DNA of 64,000 nucleotides, taken from assembly GCF_024399315.1 (NCBI RefSeq), contig NZ_CP075170.1:4477501-4541500 (forward strand), written 5' to 3'. The position numbers and the translations under genes were made by a program. Positions 45,943 through 54,372 of the stretch are shown piece by piece; positions within the stretch are counted from its first letter, which is position 1; each line of letters opens with the position of its first letter. This stretch comes from Chryseobacterium sp. MA9. Its GTDB lineage: Bacteria; Bacteroidota; Bacteroidia; Flavobacteriales; Weeksellaceae. The notes under the pieces were generated by a model that worked only from the letters and a program-made list of their open reading frames with translations, did not search any database and was not told the DNA's origin.

Positions 45943-46569
45943 ATGATGAAAAAATTTCCGCTTTTTTTGTTCACATTAAACATTCTTATCCCAAAATATA
46001 AAAAAACAGCCTTTAAAACAGGCGCTCGTTTTCTTCTGTTCAGCTGCCTTTTGATGATGTATTCTTGTTGCAGGGATGAAAAATTTGTAACCCATAAAAT
46101 TGCCAACATATCTCTTAGTTTACCTGAATCATTTGTTGTTAAAAAAGAACCTGCTGAAGATTCTCAGGTGTTTAGTATCAATATTGGAAATAAGCATATC
46201 GGATATGTTTATTATGGTGATTATAAACCTTTTGAAGAGGATAATTATATGGTTGTTTCAGAACCCGAAATTTTTGAAAAGCTTAAGAGTAATATCGAGC
46301 TTAATACTTATTTGTCAGATAATTCCGATAGAGATTACAGAAACGGAATTTATAATGTTAATTACTACTACTACGATACCATCAATCTGCACAGGGCTCA
46401 GATTATGCTGCCTAAGAAAATGGATAAAGGATCTATCGGTGTTCATTTTGATAGTGTAGATGTTCACAAAAATAAGATGGCAATTATTATTAATGATTTG
46501 AGTGAAGAGAATAAAGAGTTGTTTTTAAAAATCTTTAAAACCATTAAAATAAACTCTGTTCAATATTAA
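45943..46569 (+). CDS. hypothetical protein with lipoprotein-like N-terminus
   Basis: A 208-residue protein. Residues about 25-45 are hydrophobic and end in MMYSCCRDE, a lipobox-like site, so a later ATG (about residue 37-38) may be the real start of a lipoprotein. The mature part begins KIANISLSLPESFVV and has no recognised domain. It opens a run of very AT-rich unknown genes beside tRNA copy 2. Confidence 0.6.
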   Translation: MMKKFPLFLFTLNILIPKYKKTAFKTGARFLLFSCLLMMYSCCRDEKFVTHKIANISLSLPESFVVKKEPAEDSQVFSINIGNKHIGYVYYGDYKPFEEDNYMVVSEPEIFEKLKSNIELNTYLSDNSDRDYRNGIYNVNYYYYDTINLHRAQIMLPKKMDKGSIGVHFDSVDVHKNKMAIIINDLSEENKELFLKIFKTIKINSVQY

Positions 46570-46593
46570 TTTTAGTAAAAAATAAAATAATAA

Positions 46594-46977
46594 GTGGTTA
46601 TTACTCAATTGTATATACTTGACTGGTATGATGATATTATAACATCAGTTACTTTATTTGAAAATGATATGTATATTTTTAATTGTATTCGTAAAGATGT
46701 TAATAATGGAGAGAAAACATATTATTGTGTAAAAATAGATAGAATTTCGTCTCAGAAAATTCGGGATATAATGGAGAAAAAGAAACTCACTACAGATGAT
46801 TGGAACATTATCAATGTGATTTTTGAAAAGAATAATAAAAATGATCATGTTTTTTTATTGAAAACTGAATCATTATTCATTGGTTCGGATATTATTTTTA
46901 GGAAAACAAAAAATTCGGACATCAGATCTATTACATTTCCTTTTGATACTTCAACTTTATATACTGATTTAAAATAA
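46594..46977 (+). CDS. hypothetical protein, AT-rich islet
   Basis: A 127-residue soluble protein of unknown family (YILDWYDDIITSV; SQKIRDIMEKKKLTTDDW). The start is probably GTG at 46594 or TTG at 46609. No signal peptide. It lies 2 bases before the next gene. Size and acidic character resemble immunity proteins of polymorphic toxin systems, but no toxin gene is visible. Confidence 0.5.
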   Translation: MVITQLYILDWYDDIITSVTLFENDMYIFNCIRKDVNNGEKTYYCVKIDRISSQKIRDIMEKKKLTTDDWNIINVIFEKNNKNDHVFLLKTESLFIGSDIIFRKTKNSDIRSITFPFDTSTLYTDLK

Positions 46978-46979
46978 TA

Positions 46980-47315
46980 ATGAAAGATATATTTGAGTTT
47001 ACAATTATGATTCATGAAAATTTGTCGGAACACGTTGTAGACAGTTTTATTGCATTTATAGAAAATAATTCTGTGTTTTGGGGAGGTGGTTATTCTGAAA
47101 ATCAGATAAATGGAGGATTATATATTGATGAGAGTGTAGACATTAATATCAATGATTTTATAAAAGAATTCCTTACATTTTTTTTACATCAGGAAATTAA
47201 GATTGATAAAATTGAGATCAATATTGAAGATTTTTACTCTCACTCTTTTGAATATGATGATTTTATGAAGATCCACTCATCAATGCCAGTACATATTGGT
47301 TATTGGGAAGTATAA
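46980..47315 (+). CDS. hypothetical acidic protein, possibly YggL/DUF469-like
   Basis: The 111-residue acidic protein contains DSFIAFIENNSVFWGGGYSE followed by INGGLYIDE, which resembles the core of YggL-like small proteins also found in immunity-gene clusters. It starts 2 bases after the previous gene, so the two are likely coupled. The assignment is weak. Confidence 0.5.
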   Translation: MKDIFEFTIMIHENLSEHVVDSFIAFIENNSVFWGGGYSENQINGGLYIDESVDININDFIKEFLTFFLHQEIKIDKIEINIEDFYSHSFEYDDFMKIHSSMPVHIGYWEV

Positions 47316-47359
47316 TTATTACTGCCAAAGGGTTTGCCGAAAAATTGAAATAAAATTTT

Positions 47360-47998
47360 ATGAAGAAATATAGAGATACTAATGTTTATTACCTGTCAAA
47401 TTTTTTTGAACATAATGAATTGAAGTACGAAAGTTTCTGGTTGTTTTATAATCGCGAAGATGAAATTCAAATGGGAATTTTTTTTCCTGGTCAAAAAGTG
47501 TATTCGTTTTTATGGGAGTATGCAGATGAAGATATTTTAGTAAAAATTGATGAGTGGAAAAGAGCGTTCAGGAGAAATGATATTGAGATCTTACAGGAAG
47601 CTAAGCTGCATACCCGAAATTATCTGTCAGGAGAACAAAAAGTATATCTGGATTGCTTAGAAACCAATCTTACAACTGTGGATAAAAAATTTAAAGACCT
47701 GACTGCATACGATACAGGACAACGTTTTGTTCAGATTGTGACCGATGAGAATATATCATTTGCTGATATTGATTTAGGATTTCTGAAATTAACGGATACA
47801 GTAGATAAATTTAGAGCGGTTGTCAGGATTTTAGATACTGATGGTATTCAGGCATTGATCTTAAATGGCTATCATCATCGTGGGGAATTACTTAAAGTCT
47901 GCATTGTGGAGAGTGATAAAGCCTGCTCAACAATAACCGAAACTTTGCCCTTGAATATTTTTGAAAATACATATGTAGCAATGCCTTTTAGCGGGTGA
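47360..47998 (+). CDS. hypothetical protein, AT-rich islet
   Basis: A 212-residue soluble protein without signal peptide; aromatic-rich N-terminal half (YESFWLFYNREDEIQMG) and no recognised family. Same direction as its neighbours, 44 bases after the previous gene. Confidence 0.55.
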   Translation: MKKYRDTNVYYLSNFFEHNELKYESFWLFYNREDEIQMGIFFPGQKVYSFLWEYADEDILVKIDEWKRAFRRNDIEILQEAKLHTRNYLSGEQKVYLDCLETNLTTVDKKFKDLTAYDTGQRFVQIVTDENISFADIDLGFLKLTDTVDKFRAVVRILDTDGIQALILNGYHHRGELLKVCIVESDKACSTITETLPLNIFENTYVAMPFSG

Positions 47999-48061
47999 TG
48001 GTATTAAAAACATAGTCTGTTAGAAATTGTTTCTGTAAGGATATAAAAATTGATTTTTTAA

Positions 48062-48391
48062 ATGAGTAGAAATAAAAATTTATTAGTGATTTTAATCGTT
48101 GCTGCATTAGTTTTTTTATATAAGTTTATATTTTCGTCAAAAGACGAAGGCGGTTTTTTAGATGAAATTAGAGATAAGGGTATAAAATCTATAGTTAGTA
48201 AAAAGTATATTGACTATGATAATCACAATATATCATTTTTGGTCTATGGCAATAAAGATAGTATAGTTGTTTACAGAGATTGGTGGGATAAGGTTTCTGT
48301 TGGAGATTCTATACTAAAACCAAAAGGTTCTTTAGATGTAATTATAAAAAATTCTGATAAGATTGAAAAATTTGATTTTGGAGATAAATAA
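48062..48391 (+). CDS. hypothetical membrane-anchored protein
   Basis: A 109-residue protein with one N-terminal membrane helix (LLVILIVAALVFLYKFIF) and a basic-acidic periplasmic part. It lies directly before the lipoprotein gene at 48393, 1 base apart, suggesting joint expression. Unknown family. Confidence 0.6.
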   Translation: MSRNKNLLVILIVAALVFLYKFIFSSKDEGGFLDEIRDKGIKSIVSKKYIDYDNHNISFLVYGNKDSIVVYRDWWDKVSVGDSILKPKGSLDVIIKNSDKIEKFDFGDK

Positions 48392-48392
48392 A

Positions 48393-48818
48393 ATGAAAAA
48401 AGAGACTCTAATTTCTGTGATTTTATTTACATTATTTTTTTCATGTGAATCGATTAAAGGTCCGTTGGAAATAAAAAATGAATGTGGATCAAATGAGATA
48501 ATTTTAAATTATAATAGTAAAGAAAAATATGACCACAATGAATATAAATTTTTATTTAGATCAGGTATTAAAGATACTGTTAAAGTAGAGTTTGATAATG
48601 AAATAATAAAAAAATATATAGATACAGAAGAAAATTATGAACATAATTTTAATTTTTTTTCTATTAAAGGGAAAAAAGATTCTATTGTTAGGTTATCAAT
48701 AGGAACTGAGAATTATTGTTTTATAATAAATAAAAGATACTATTATTATGATTTTATTAGAAGAGATAATAAGTTGTATATATATTTAGATAAGTTAAGA
48801 AATAGATCTTTCGAATAA
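48393..48818 (+). CDS. small hypothetical lipoprotein
   Basis: A 141-residue protein with signal sequence and lipobox (ILFTLFFSCES, cysteine about 17), then a very AT-rich lysine/asparagine-rich mature part. The open frame extends to 48363 inside the previous gene, but ATG at 48393 gives the proper lipoprotein start. Unknown family. Confidence 0.6.
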   Translation: MKKETLISVILFTLFFSCESIKGPLEIKNECGSNEIILNYNSKEKYDHNEYKFLFRSGIKDTVKVEFDNEIIKKYIDTEENYEHNFNFFSIKGKKDSIVRLSIGTENYCFIINKRYYYYDFIRRDNKLYIYLDKLRNRSFE

Positions 48819-48863
48819 TTTAGATAAGTATTTATCCTTGTGTCACTTCTGTACAAAGTAATA

Positions 48864-48891
48864 AAAAACCTCACAAAACGCGAGGTTTTTT
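48864..48891 (+). terminator. terminator after the AT-rich islet
   Basis: AAAAACCTC pairs with GAGGTTTTT, followed by TT; it ends the run of hypothetical genes. Confidence 0.75.
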
Positions 48892-48916
48892 TAATTAAAC
48901 AAGACCCACTAATCCC

Positions 48917-48924
48917 TATATTTG
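48917..48924 (+). promoter_or_regulatory. -7 element (TATATTTG), near-leaderless start
   Basis: Matches TAnnTTTG only 5 bases before the ATG at 48929. A start about 5-7 bases after the element would put the mRNA 5' end at or next to the start codon. Confidence 0.6.
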
Positions 48925-48928
48925 CCCC

Positions 48929-49453
48929 ATGAAACGATTAATGCTGCTGTACGTACTTTTCCCTGTATTCCTATTCTCACAGACTACCGGAAAAGTGGTC
49001 AAAATTTCAGACGGAGATACCATTACTTTACTGTTAAAAGGCAATCAGCAAAAAAAAATCAGGCTGGCTGAAGTCGATTGTCCGGAAAGTGGACAGGCAT
49101 TCGGGAAAAATGCCAAACAGTTTACTTCTGCCCAGGTATTTGGGAAAACGGTAAGCTTTGTAGAAACCACTACAGACCGTTATGGAAGGTCTATTGCGAA
49201 AGTATATTATGATGACGGGAAATACCTTTCCAAAGAGCTTATTAAAGCCGGAATGGGATGGTGGTATTTTTCTTATTCCAAAGATGCTTCTTTAGGTAAA
49301 ATTCAGGAAAATGCACAATATAGAAAAGTCGGTCTCTGGCAGGATGTGAATGCTGTTGCACCCTGGGATTACCGTAAAATGAAACGTGAGCTTAGAAATA
49401 ATAAGAAAATCGAGGCCGCCAAAACCGGAACAAAAGTAAAAGCAGTAGCATAA
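48929..49453 (+). CDS. exported thermonuclease (staphylococcal nuclease family)
   Basis: A 174-residue protein with a signal peptide (cut after FLFSQ) and the SNase fold motifs VVKISDGDTITLLL, KIRLAEVDCPESGQ, the catalytic-arginine region VETTTDRYGRSIAKVY, and GMGWWYF. It probably degrades nucleic acids outside the cytoplasm. It has its own promoter. Confidence 0.92.
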   Translation: MKRLMLLYVLFPVFLFSQTTGKVVKISDGDTITLLLKGNQQKKIRLAEVDCPESGQAFGKNAKQFTSAQVFGKTVSFVETTTDRYGRSIAKVYYDDGKYLSKELIKAGMGWWYFSYSKDASLGKIQENAQYRKVGLWQDVNAVAPWDYRKMKRELRNNKKIEAAKTGTKVKAVA

Positions 49454-49555
49454 ATATTGGATAAAGAAGCGTGAAGATGATAGAGGGAAGTTGGTCGATA
49501 TCTATCGATTGATGTAGTATGAACTTCCATCCTCAAGCTTCCATCTTCCATCCTT

Positions 49556-50338
49556 TTAACCCCCTTTCTTCCTTACAAAAAGATAAAAACTCGTAGCCAT
49601 GAAGATAAAAATAGCAGCGATATTACAGTAATCTATTCTTTCGAAAGCGATATTTTCGTTCATGAAGTTTTCCATTGATTTGTAGCCTCCGGTATAAATC
49701 AGAAAATCAGCGAATTTTTTCTGATAGATAATCGTCGTGAAAAGCAGCATGAATACTCCAAAACCAATAGGATAAATGAAGTTTTTAAAAAGAAGACTCA
49801 AAGTTAGCTGTACCATAGCGATAGCAGAAAGAGTAATAAAAAACTTCAGAAAGACATAAAATATCACTTCTCTGAAATCATAATTCTGGAAACCCAGTTG
49901 TGGAAAAACGATACTTAGCAGATATCCGCTTAGCAGTAAAGTCAGATAAGAGAAAAGAACAGAGAAAAAAACAGTTATCTGGATAAATATAGCTTTCGAG
50001 AAAAATATTTTGGTTTTGGAAACTGGAAGCGTGAAAAGAATTTTATAATTATTATTTCTGTATTCCACATCACAGCAGGCGTGTACAAAAAGTGATACCA
50101 GAATAGGGTAGAGAAGATAGAAAAACATAAATATAGTCCTTCCCAATGACATTTTCCAGGGATTTACTGTTCCCTCTGTTTCTTCCGCTCCGGAACGGAG
50201 CACATCATACACCATGTACAGATCAATCGCAAAGATGATTAAAACAGGAAGCAGCAGAATTCCGAAAATCTCTTTGTTTTTCGAGAGTTTATACTGCTCG
50301 GATGAAAAAGCTTTTAAGAAAATATTGGTATTAGTCAT
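49556..50338 (-). CDS. ABC-2-type transporter permease
   Basis: The 260-residue membrane protein has about six hydrophobic segments and a loop FLKAFSSEQYKLSKNKE typical of ABC-2 permeases. Its start overlaps the ATPase gene by 8 bases. The pair resembles bacitracin-type (BcrAB-like) exporters. Confidence 0.85.
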   Translation of the reverse strand: MTNTNIFLKAFSSEQYKLSKNKEIFGILLLPVLIIFAIDLYMVYDVLRSGAEETEGTVNPWKMSLGRTIFMFFYLLYPILVSLFVHACCDVEYRNNNYKILFTLPVSKTKIFFSKAIFIQITVFFSVLFSYLTLLLSGYLLSIVFPQLGFQNYDFREVIFYVFLKFFITLSAIAMVQLTLSLLFKNFIYPIGFGVFMLLFTTIIYQKKFADFLIYTGGYKSMENFMNENIAFERIDYCNIAAIFIFMATSFYLFVRKKGG

Positions 50339-51233
50339 GATTTTTAGAAATTAAATTAATGAAGATCTGCTCAAGATTGGTGGTTTGAGATTCTATACCA
50401 TAGATCTCAATTCCATTTTGGATCAACGTGGTGAGAAGGCTATTGAATTCTTTATCATCATTGATTCTTACAGAAATTTTGTTTGTATTATTCAGCGTTG
50501 CGGAAAATGTGTCCTGGAGTAGAGCTAATGCTTTTTCAACAGGATTAACTTTTAAAACAACTTCTTTTTCCACATTGCTTAAAAGTTCATTTTTTGTGCC
50601 CTGAAAAATCATTTGTCCGCCTTCAATAATTCCAATGTGGGTTGCCGTTTTTTCAAGCTCGCTCAAAATATGGCTTGAAAGAAATATGGTTTTTCCCTGT
50701 TCATTCAAATGCTGGAAGAGTTTTCTCATTTCAAAGATTCCCTGAGGATCAAGTCCGTTGAGTGGTTCATCCAGGATCAGAAGTTTCGGATCATGAAAAA
50801 TAGCCATCGCAATTCCCAGACGCTGTTTCATTCCCATTGATAGAGCTGTTGCCTTTTTCTTTTTCTCATTATGAAGATCTACCAGTTCTAGAACCTCATC
50901 AATCCTTTTGTTTCCTTTGCCATAGATAATGTCCAGGTATTTGAGGTTTTCAAAAACAGTAAGTTTTGTATAAAAACAAGGGGATTCAATCAGGTTTCCT
51001 GTGTTGGCAAGAATCTCTGTCCGATTCTGTTTTAAGCTTTTATTTTGAATGAAAATATTGTCTGCAGATGATTCCAAAAGTCCCAGAAGAAGTTTAATCG
51101 TAGTCGATTTTCCCGCTCCGTTTCTTCCCAGATAGCCGTAAATACTGCCTTCAGGAATGTTAAGGTTGATATTGTTCAGAATAGTTTTAGAACCTATGGT
51201 ATAACTGAGGTTTTGAGTAGTAATGCTTTCCAT
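50331..51233 (-). CDS. ABC transporter ATP-binding protein, BcrA-like
   Basis: A 300-residue ATPase with Walker A (GRNGAGKST), Q-loop region, signature LSMGMKQRL and Walker B (LLILDEPLNGLD). The last third is the extension seen in drug-export ATPases. It shares one base with the stop of the esterase-like gene upstream (TAATG) and is coupled to the permease. Confidence 0.93.
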   Translation of the reverse strand: MESITTQNLSYTIGSKTILNNINLNIPEGSIYGYLGRNGAGKSTTIKLLLGLLESSADNIFIQNKSLKQNRTEILANTGNLIESPCFYTKLTVFENLKYLDIIYGKGNKRIDEVLELVDLHNEKKKKATALSMGMKQRLGIAMAIFHDPKLLILDEPLNGLDPQGIFEMRKLFQHLNEQGKTIFLSSHILSELEKTATHIGIIEGGQMIFQGTKNELLSNVEKEVVLKVNPVEKALALLQDTFSATLNNTNKISVRINDDKEFNSLLTTLIQNGIEIYGIESQTTNLEQIFINLISKNHD

Positions 51234-52507
51234 TATTCGTGAGAGGTTAAAAAAGTATTGGTGTCTATATAGAATATTCCGTCAAAAAACTGGCTCCAGA
51301 CTTTTTTCTGATCTGTTCCCTGATTGATAGTGGATACAAACTCGTTCTTCAGTACAGAACTTTCCGGGATATTTCTGAGATTGATAAAAAAATAAGGAGT
51401 CTTCGTTGCATGAAACGTATTTTCGATGGCGAGCTTTCCAGGCTTATCCATAGGGGTTCCTGTTTTATTATATTTGGCATAGGATGAAAAGTCAACCATA
51501 TAAGAAGCCTTTCCGTATTTACTTTTGATATAAGCGCCCAGAGGTAAGTAATCTTTGTTGTACCGGCTCGCAAAAGTATGAAGATTTGCACACCACACAA
51601 TAATCTTTTGTCCCTGGTACACAGAATCAATCTGATGAATAAGATTTTTAGCCATCAGAGAGTCTCTGAACTGCATACTCTGCATAGATCCGGCCTTATA
51701 TTTCCATATTTTATCAAAATTGTTTCTCATATCATGTAAATACCGGGTATATATTCTATTTTCAGGTGTTTTTTTCAGTTTTGAAACCACCTGTTCAAGC
51801 CGGCTGATTTCATTGAGAAAGTCTTTTTTCTGATTTTCTGATAAAGTTTTTCCGGCAAACCCTTTGTACATAAAATTGGAGATCTGATTAAGGTTTTTGT
51901 TTAGAAGAGGAAATGGCTTAAGGTCAATCGAATTTTTGCTTAAAAAATCGTTCAATAACTTACTTCGTTTGTCATAAAGTTCCTTTCCGGAAAATTGTAT
52001 ATCAAATCCGCCCAGCTCTATCGGATGGGATGATGTTTTAGTTTTCTGATAATAGCTGATCAGAGGTTGGGTTTCGCTGTTATCCCACCAAAAATCGAAA
52101 AGTCCCACTCCTCCTATGGAAGCTGAAGGAATTTTCAGGCTATTGTTCTTCATTTCTTCATTCATCACCCAGGTATCATATTGTCCTGCTTCATAAAGTA
52201 CAACGCTATATCCCAAATTTTCATGAAGATATTTGATGAGTCTGCTTTTGGCCTGCATGGTAGCTCCGTCATAATGAATGTTTTCTCCCAACATTAAAAT
52301 CCTGTTATCTTTAAGCACAGAACCCAGAACCTTAAGGTCACTGTTGTCTGGGTATTCCATAGAAATACTTTTTATAGGATGTTTATACCGCTGGACGTCT
52401 TTCAGGAGTTCCTGTTTTTCTTTTTCAGGAATATCTTTAAAAACAATTTTATTCAGGATTAAAACTGCAATGACAGAAACTATAAAAGTGTAAAGTATTT
52501 TTTTCAT
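51233..52507 (-). CDS. erythromycin esterase-family protein
   Basis: The 424-residue protein begins with a membrane anchor or signal segment (about 5-22) and shows family blocks LMLGENIHYDGATMQAKSR, VVLYEAGQYDTW and IVWCANLHTFASRYN, with conserved Glu and His. The family includes macrolide esterases but also succinoglycan-related enzymes of other function. Translational coupling to an ABC exporter hints at a defence or export module against a small molecule, which is inference. Confidence 0.8.
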   Translation of the reverse strand: MKKILYTFIVSVIAVLILNKIVFKDIPEKEKQELLKDVQRYKHPIKSISMEYPDNSDLKVLGSVLKDNRILMLGENIHYDGATMQAKSRLIKYLHENLGYSVVLYEAGQYDTWVMNEEMKNNSLKIPSASIGGVGLFDFWWDNSETQPLISYYQKTKTSSHPIELGGFDIQFSGKELYDKRSKLLNDFLSKNSIDLKPFPLLNKNLNQISNFMYKGFAGKTLSENQKKDFLNEISRLEQVVSKLKKTPENRIYTRYLHDMRNNFDKIWKYKAGSMQSMQFRDSLMAKNLIHQIDSVYQGQKIIVWCANLHTFASRYNKDYLPLGAYIKSKYGKASYMVDFSSYAKYNKTGTPMDKPGKLAIENTFHATKTPYFFINLRNIPESSVLKNEFVSTINQGTDQKKVWSQFFDGIFYIDTNTFLTSHE

Positions 52508-52731
52508 CCATTCAAATTATACAGTTGCTAAATGCTTGTTCACTTTCTTATTTGATTTTAAATTTAATAAAAAACAAAAGATTTATATGAAAACTATTTA
52601 TTCTTTGGCCGAAAATAATGCCATACGAAAAATGATGTCAATTCGTCTTGTTTTCCTTGTTCCGGGAAATATATAAGTCTGATGGTGGATGAAAAAATAA
52701 AAACTGTCTCAAAAAAATATGAGGTTTTTTG

Positions 52732-52787
52732 TGAGCGCGAAAGGATTCGAACCTTTGCCGTCCCGATTATAAATCGGGATGCTCTAT
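52732..52787 (-). pseudogene. truncated tRNA (3' half), lost D arm and acceptor 5' strand
   Basis: The 3' part (T arm and acceptor 3' strand) equals tRNA-Arg base for base. The anticodon arm differs: stem CCCGA/TCGGG with loop TTTATAA, nominal anticodon TAT. The homology ends at 52787, where GATGCTCTAT runs into a T tract, so the D arm and the acceptor 5' strand are missing. Confidence 0.75.
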
Positions 52788-52817
52788 TTTTTTGCTGTAA
52801 AAGCTTTTGGTATTGTA

Positions 52818-52854
52818 TAAAAACAAAAAAGACTCACTGTATCCAGTAAGTCTT
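52818..52854 (-). terminator. terminator of the tRNA operon, copy 3
   Basis: Same hairpin and T run as at 33138-33174, 5 bases after the tRNA-Arg 3' end. Confidence 0.8.
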
Positions 52855-52858
52855 TAAG

Positions 52859-52932
52859 TGAGCGCGAAAGGATTCGAACCTTTGACCGTCTGCTTAGAAG
52901 GCAGATGCTCTATCCAGCTGAGCTACGCACCC
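52859..52932 (-). tRNA. tRNA-Arg (anticodon TCT), copy 3
   Basis: Identical to the copies at 33179 and 45597. The Arg-Pro spacer is identical to copy 1. Confidence 0.95.
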
Positions 52933-52964
52933 ATTAAGTAATTTTGAGAAAACTACTAAAACAG

Positions 52965-53039
52965 TCGGGGCGGCAGGATTCGAACCTGCGACCTCCTGGT
53001 CCCAAACCAGGCGCGATGACCGGACTACGCTACGCCCCG
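52965..53039 (-). tRNA. tRNA-Pro (anticodon TGG), copy 3
   Basis: Identical to the copies at 33285 and 45703. Unlike them it is preceded by tRNA-Ser, 15 bases away, rather than by its own promoter. Confidence 0.95.
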
Positions 53040-53054
53040 AATATATAAGAAGAG

Positions 53055-53139
53055 CGGAGGGTAAGGGATTCGAACCCTTGCGACACTTTCGCGTCGACAG
53101 TTTAGCAAACTGCTCCGTTAACCACTCCGGCAACCCTCC
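53055..53139 (-). tRNA. tRNA-Ser (anticodon GCT)
   Basis: The 85-base class II tRNA has acceptor GGAGGGT/ACCCTCC, anticodon loop TTGCTAA (GCT), a long variable arm and discriminator G. It is the first gene of the Ser-Pro-Arg operon. Confidence 0.95.
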
Positions 53140-53183
53140 TTTTTGTTGATTTTTTAATGATCGTTGTTCCGTTATTGCGAGTG

Positions 53184-53191
53184 CAAATATA
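53184..53191 (-). promoter_or_regulatory. -7 element (TATATTTG) of the Ser-Pro-Arg tRNA operon
   Basis: On the minus strand it matches TAnnTTTG, 45 bases before tRNA-Ser. Confidence 0.6.
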
Positions 53192-53237
53192 GAACAGATT
53201 TCTTTATTTACCAAATAAAATTCAAGAAAATTTTGTG

Positions 53238-53245
53238 TATTTTTG
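53238..53245 (+). promoter_or_regulatory. -7 element (TATTTTTG) for the amidase gene
   Basis: Matches TAnnTTTG, 30 bases before ATG 53275, and therefore supports that start over the upstream open frame. Confidence 0.6.
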
Positions 53246-53274
53246 AAGTAATAAATCATCCAAAAACCAAACTG

Positions 53275-54300
53275 ATGCGTAAGACATTATATATCATCGG
53301 ATTAAGCACTTTTGTTTTTTCATGTACTTCTCAGCCAAATGTGAAAAAAAATACTTACAAACCGAAAACCCCAATAACACAGGCCAAACCGAAGGTTCAG
53401 ACAACACCGCCGGTGGCTCCAAAACCAAAAGTAGTATCCGATCATGGAGTAGACTTTTTTACTACTAATATAGCAGACCCAACAAAAAATGATAATACGG
53501 CAAGTTATGGTTCTATTGTATCTGCAAAACCAGGAGGATATAAAGTTGTAAAGACTTATTTTCCTGCAGTAGCTCAAAATTTCAGACAACGTTACTTAAT
53601 ATTACATTATACAGCTCTTGCAGATGATAAATCGATTACCGTTCTTACCCAGCAGGCGGTGAGTGCCCACTATCTGGTAAATAATACAGGAGATAACGAG
53701 ATCTATCAGTTGGTAGATGAAAATAAAAGAGCATACCATGCAGGAGTAAGCTCATGGAGAAATGATAAAAATCTTAATGATACTTCTATCGGGATTGAAA
53801 TTGTAAATGCTGGCTATTCTACAGATGCTGCAGGTAAAAGAACATTTGCTCCTTTTAGTGATGATCAGGTGAAAAAAGTGGCCGCATTGGTTAAAGATAT
53901 TGTGACAAGATATCAGATTCAGCCTACTTATGTACTTGCTCACTCAGATATTGCTCCAACAAGAAAACAGGATCCGGGACCTATGTTCCCATGGAAAAAG
54001 CTGTATGACGAATACCAGATTGGGATGTGGTATGATGAAGCAGCAAAGCAGGCTTATCTTGAGGCGGCACAGTCAGATATTACGGCAAAATATAATGAAA
54101 CCAGCTTTATTTTCCTTATTCAGACCTCATTACAGAAATTTGGGTATGGATTGGATCTTAGCGGAACATGGGATGATGCTACCAAAAAAACAATTGAAGC
54201 ATTCCAGTACCACTTCCGTCCACAGAATTATGACGGAATCATGGATGCCGAAACATGGGCAATACTGCAAGCTTTAAATCAAAAATATCCAGTAAAATAA
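53275..54300 (+). CDS. N-acetylmuramoyl-L-alanine amidase lipoprotein
   Basis: The 341-residue protein has a lipoprotein signal (TFVFSCTSQ, cysteine about 17) and a proline/lysine-rich linker. An amidase_2 (AmpD-like) domain has zinc ligands in ILHYTAL, AYHAGVSSW and AHSDIAPTRKQDPG, and a C-terminal peptidoglycan-binding domain (LQKFGYGLDLSGTWDDATK, IEAFQ). It cleaves peptidoglycan stem peptides in the periplasm. The frame is open upstream to 53164, through the promoter, so ATG 53275 is used. Confidence 0.94.
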   Translation: MRKTLYIIGLSTFVFSCTSQPNVKKNTYKPKTPITQAKPKVQTTPPVAPKPKVVSDHGVDFFTTNIADPTKNDNTASYGSIVSAKPGGYKVVKTYFPAVAQNFRQRYLILHYTALADDKSITVLTQQAVSAHYLVNNTGDNEIYQLVDENKRAYHAGVSSWRNDKNLNDTSIGIEIVNAGYSTDAAGKRTFAPFSDDQVKKVAALVKDIVTRYQIQPTYVLAHSDIAPTRKQDPGPMFPWKKLYDEYQIGMWYDEAAKQAYLEAAQSDITAKYNETSFIFLIQTSLQKFGYGLDLSGTWDDATKKTIEAFQYHFRPQNYDGIMDAETWAILQALNQKYPVK

Positions 54301-54309
54301 TTCAAATTA

Positions 54310-54335
54310 AAGCGCATCGGTTAGATGCGTTTTTG
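54310..54335 (+). terminator. terminator after the amidase gene
   Basis: GCGCATC pairs with GATGCGT (one G-T) around GGTTA, followed by TTTT. Confidence 0.7.
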
Positions 54336-54372
54336 CTATCTTTAAACGATCAAAAACAGTAAAATATCTGTA

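Noticed and set aside
48363-48392. Longer start for the lipoprotein at 48393
   Set aside because: It would overlap the previous gene and bury the signal sequence behind ten charged residues.
52587-52676. 29-codon frame in the gap left of the truncated tRNA
   Set aside because: No promoter, coupling or hydrophobic character supports it; chance is sufficient.
52894-53259. Minus-strand open frame of 121 codons over the tRNA genes
   Set aside because: It reads straight through tRNA-Arg, -Pro and -Ser; the tRNA structures explain the sequence.
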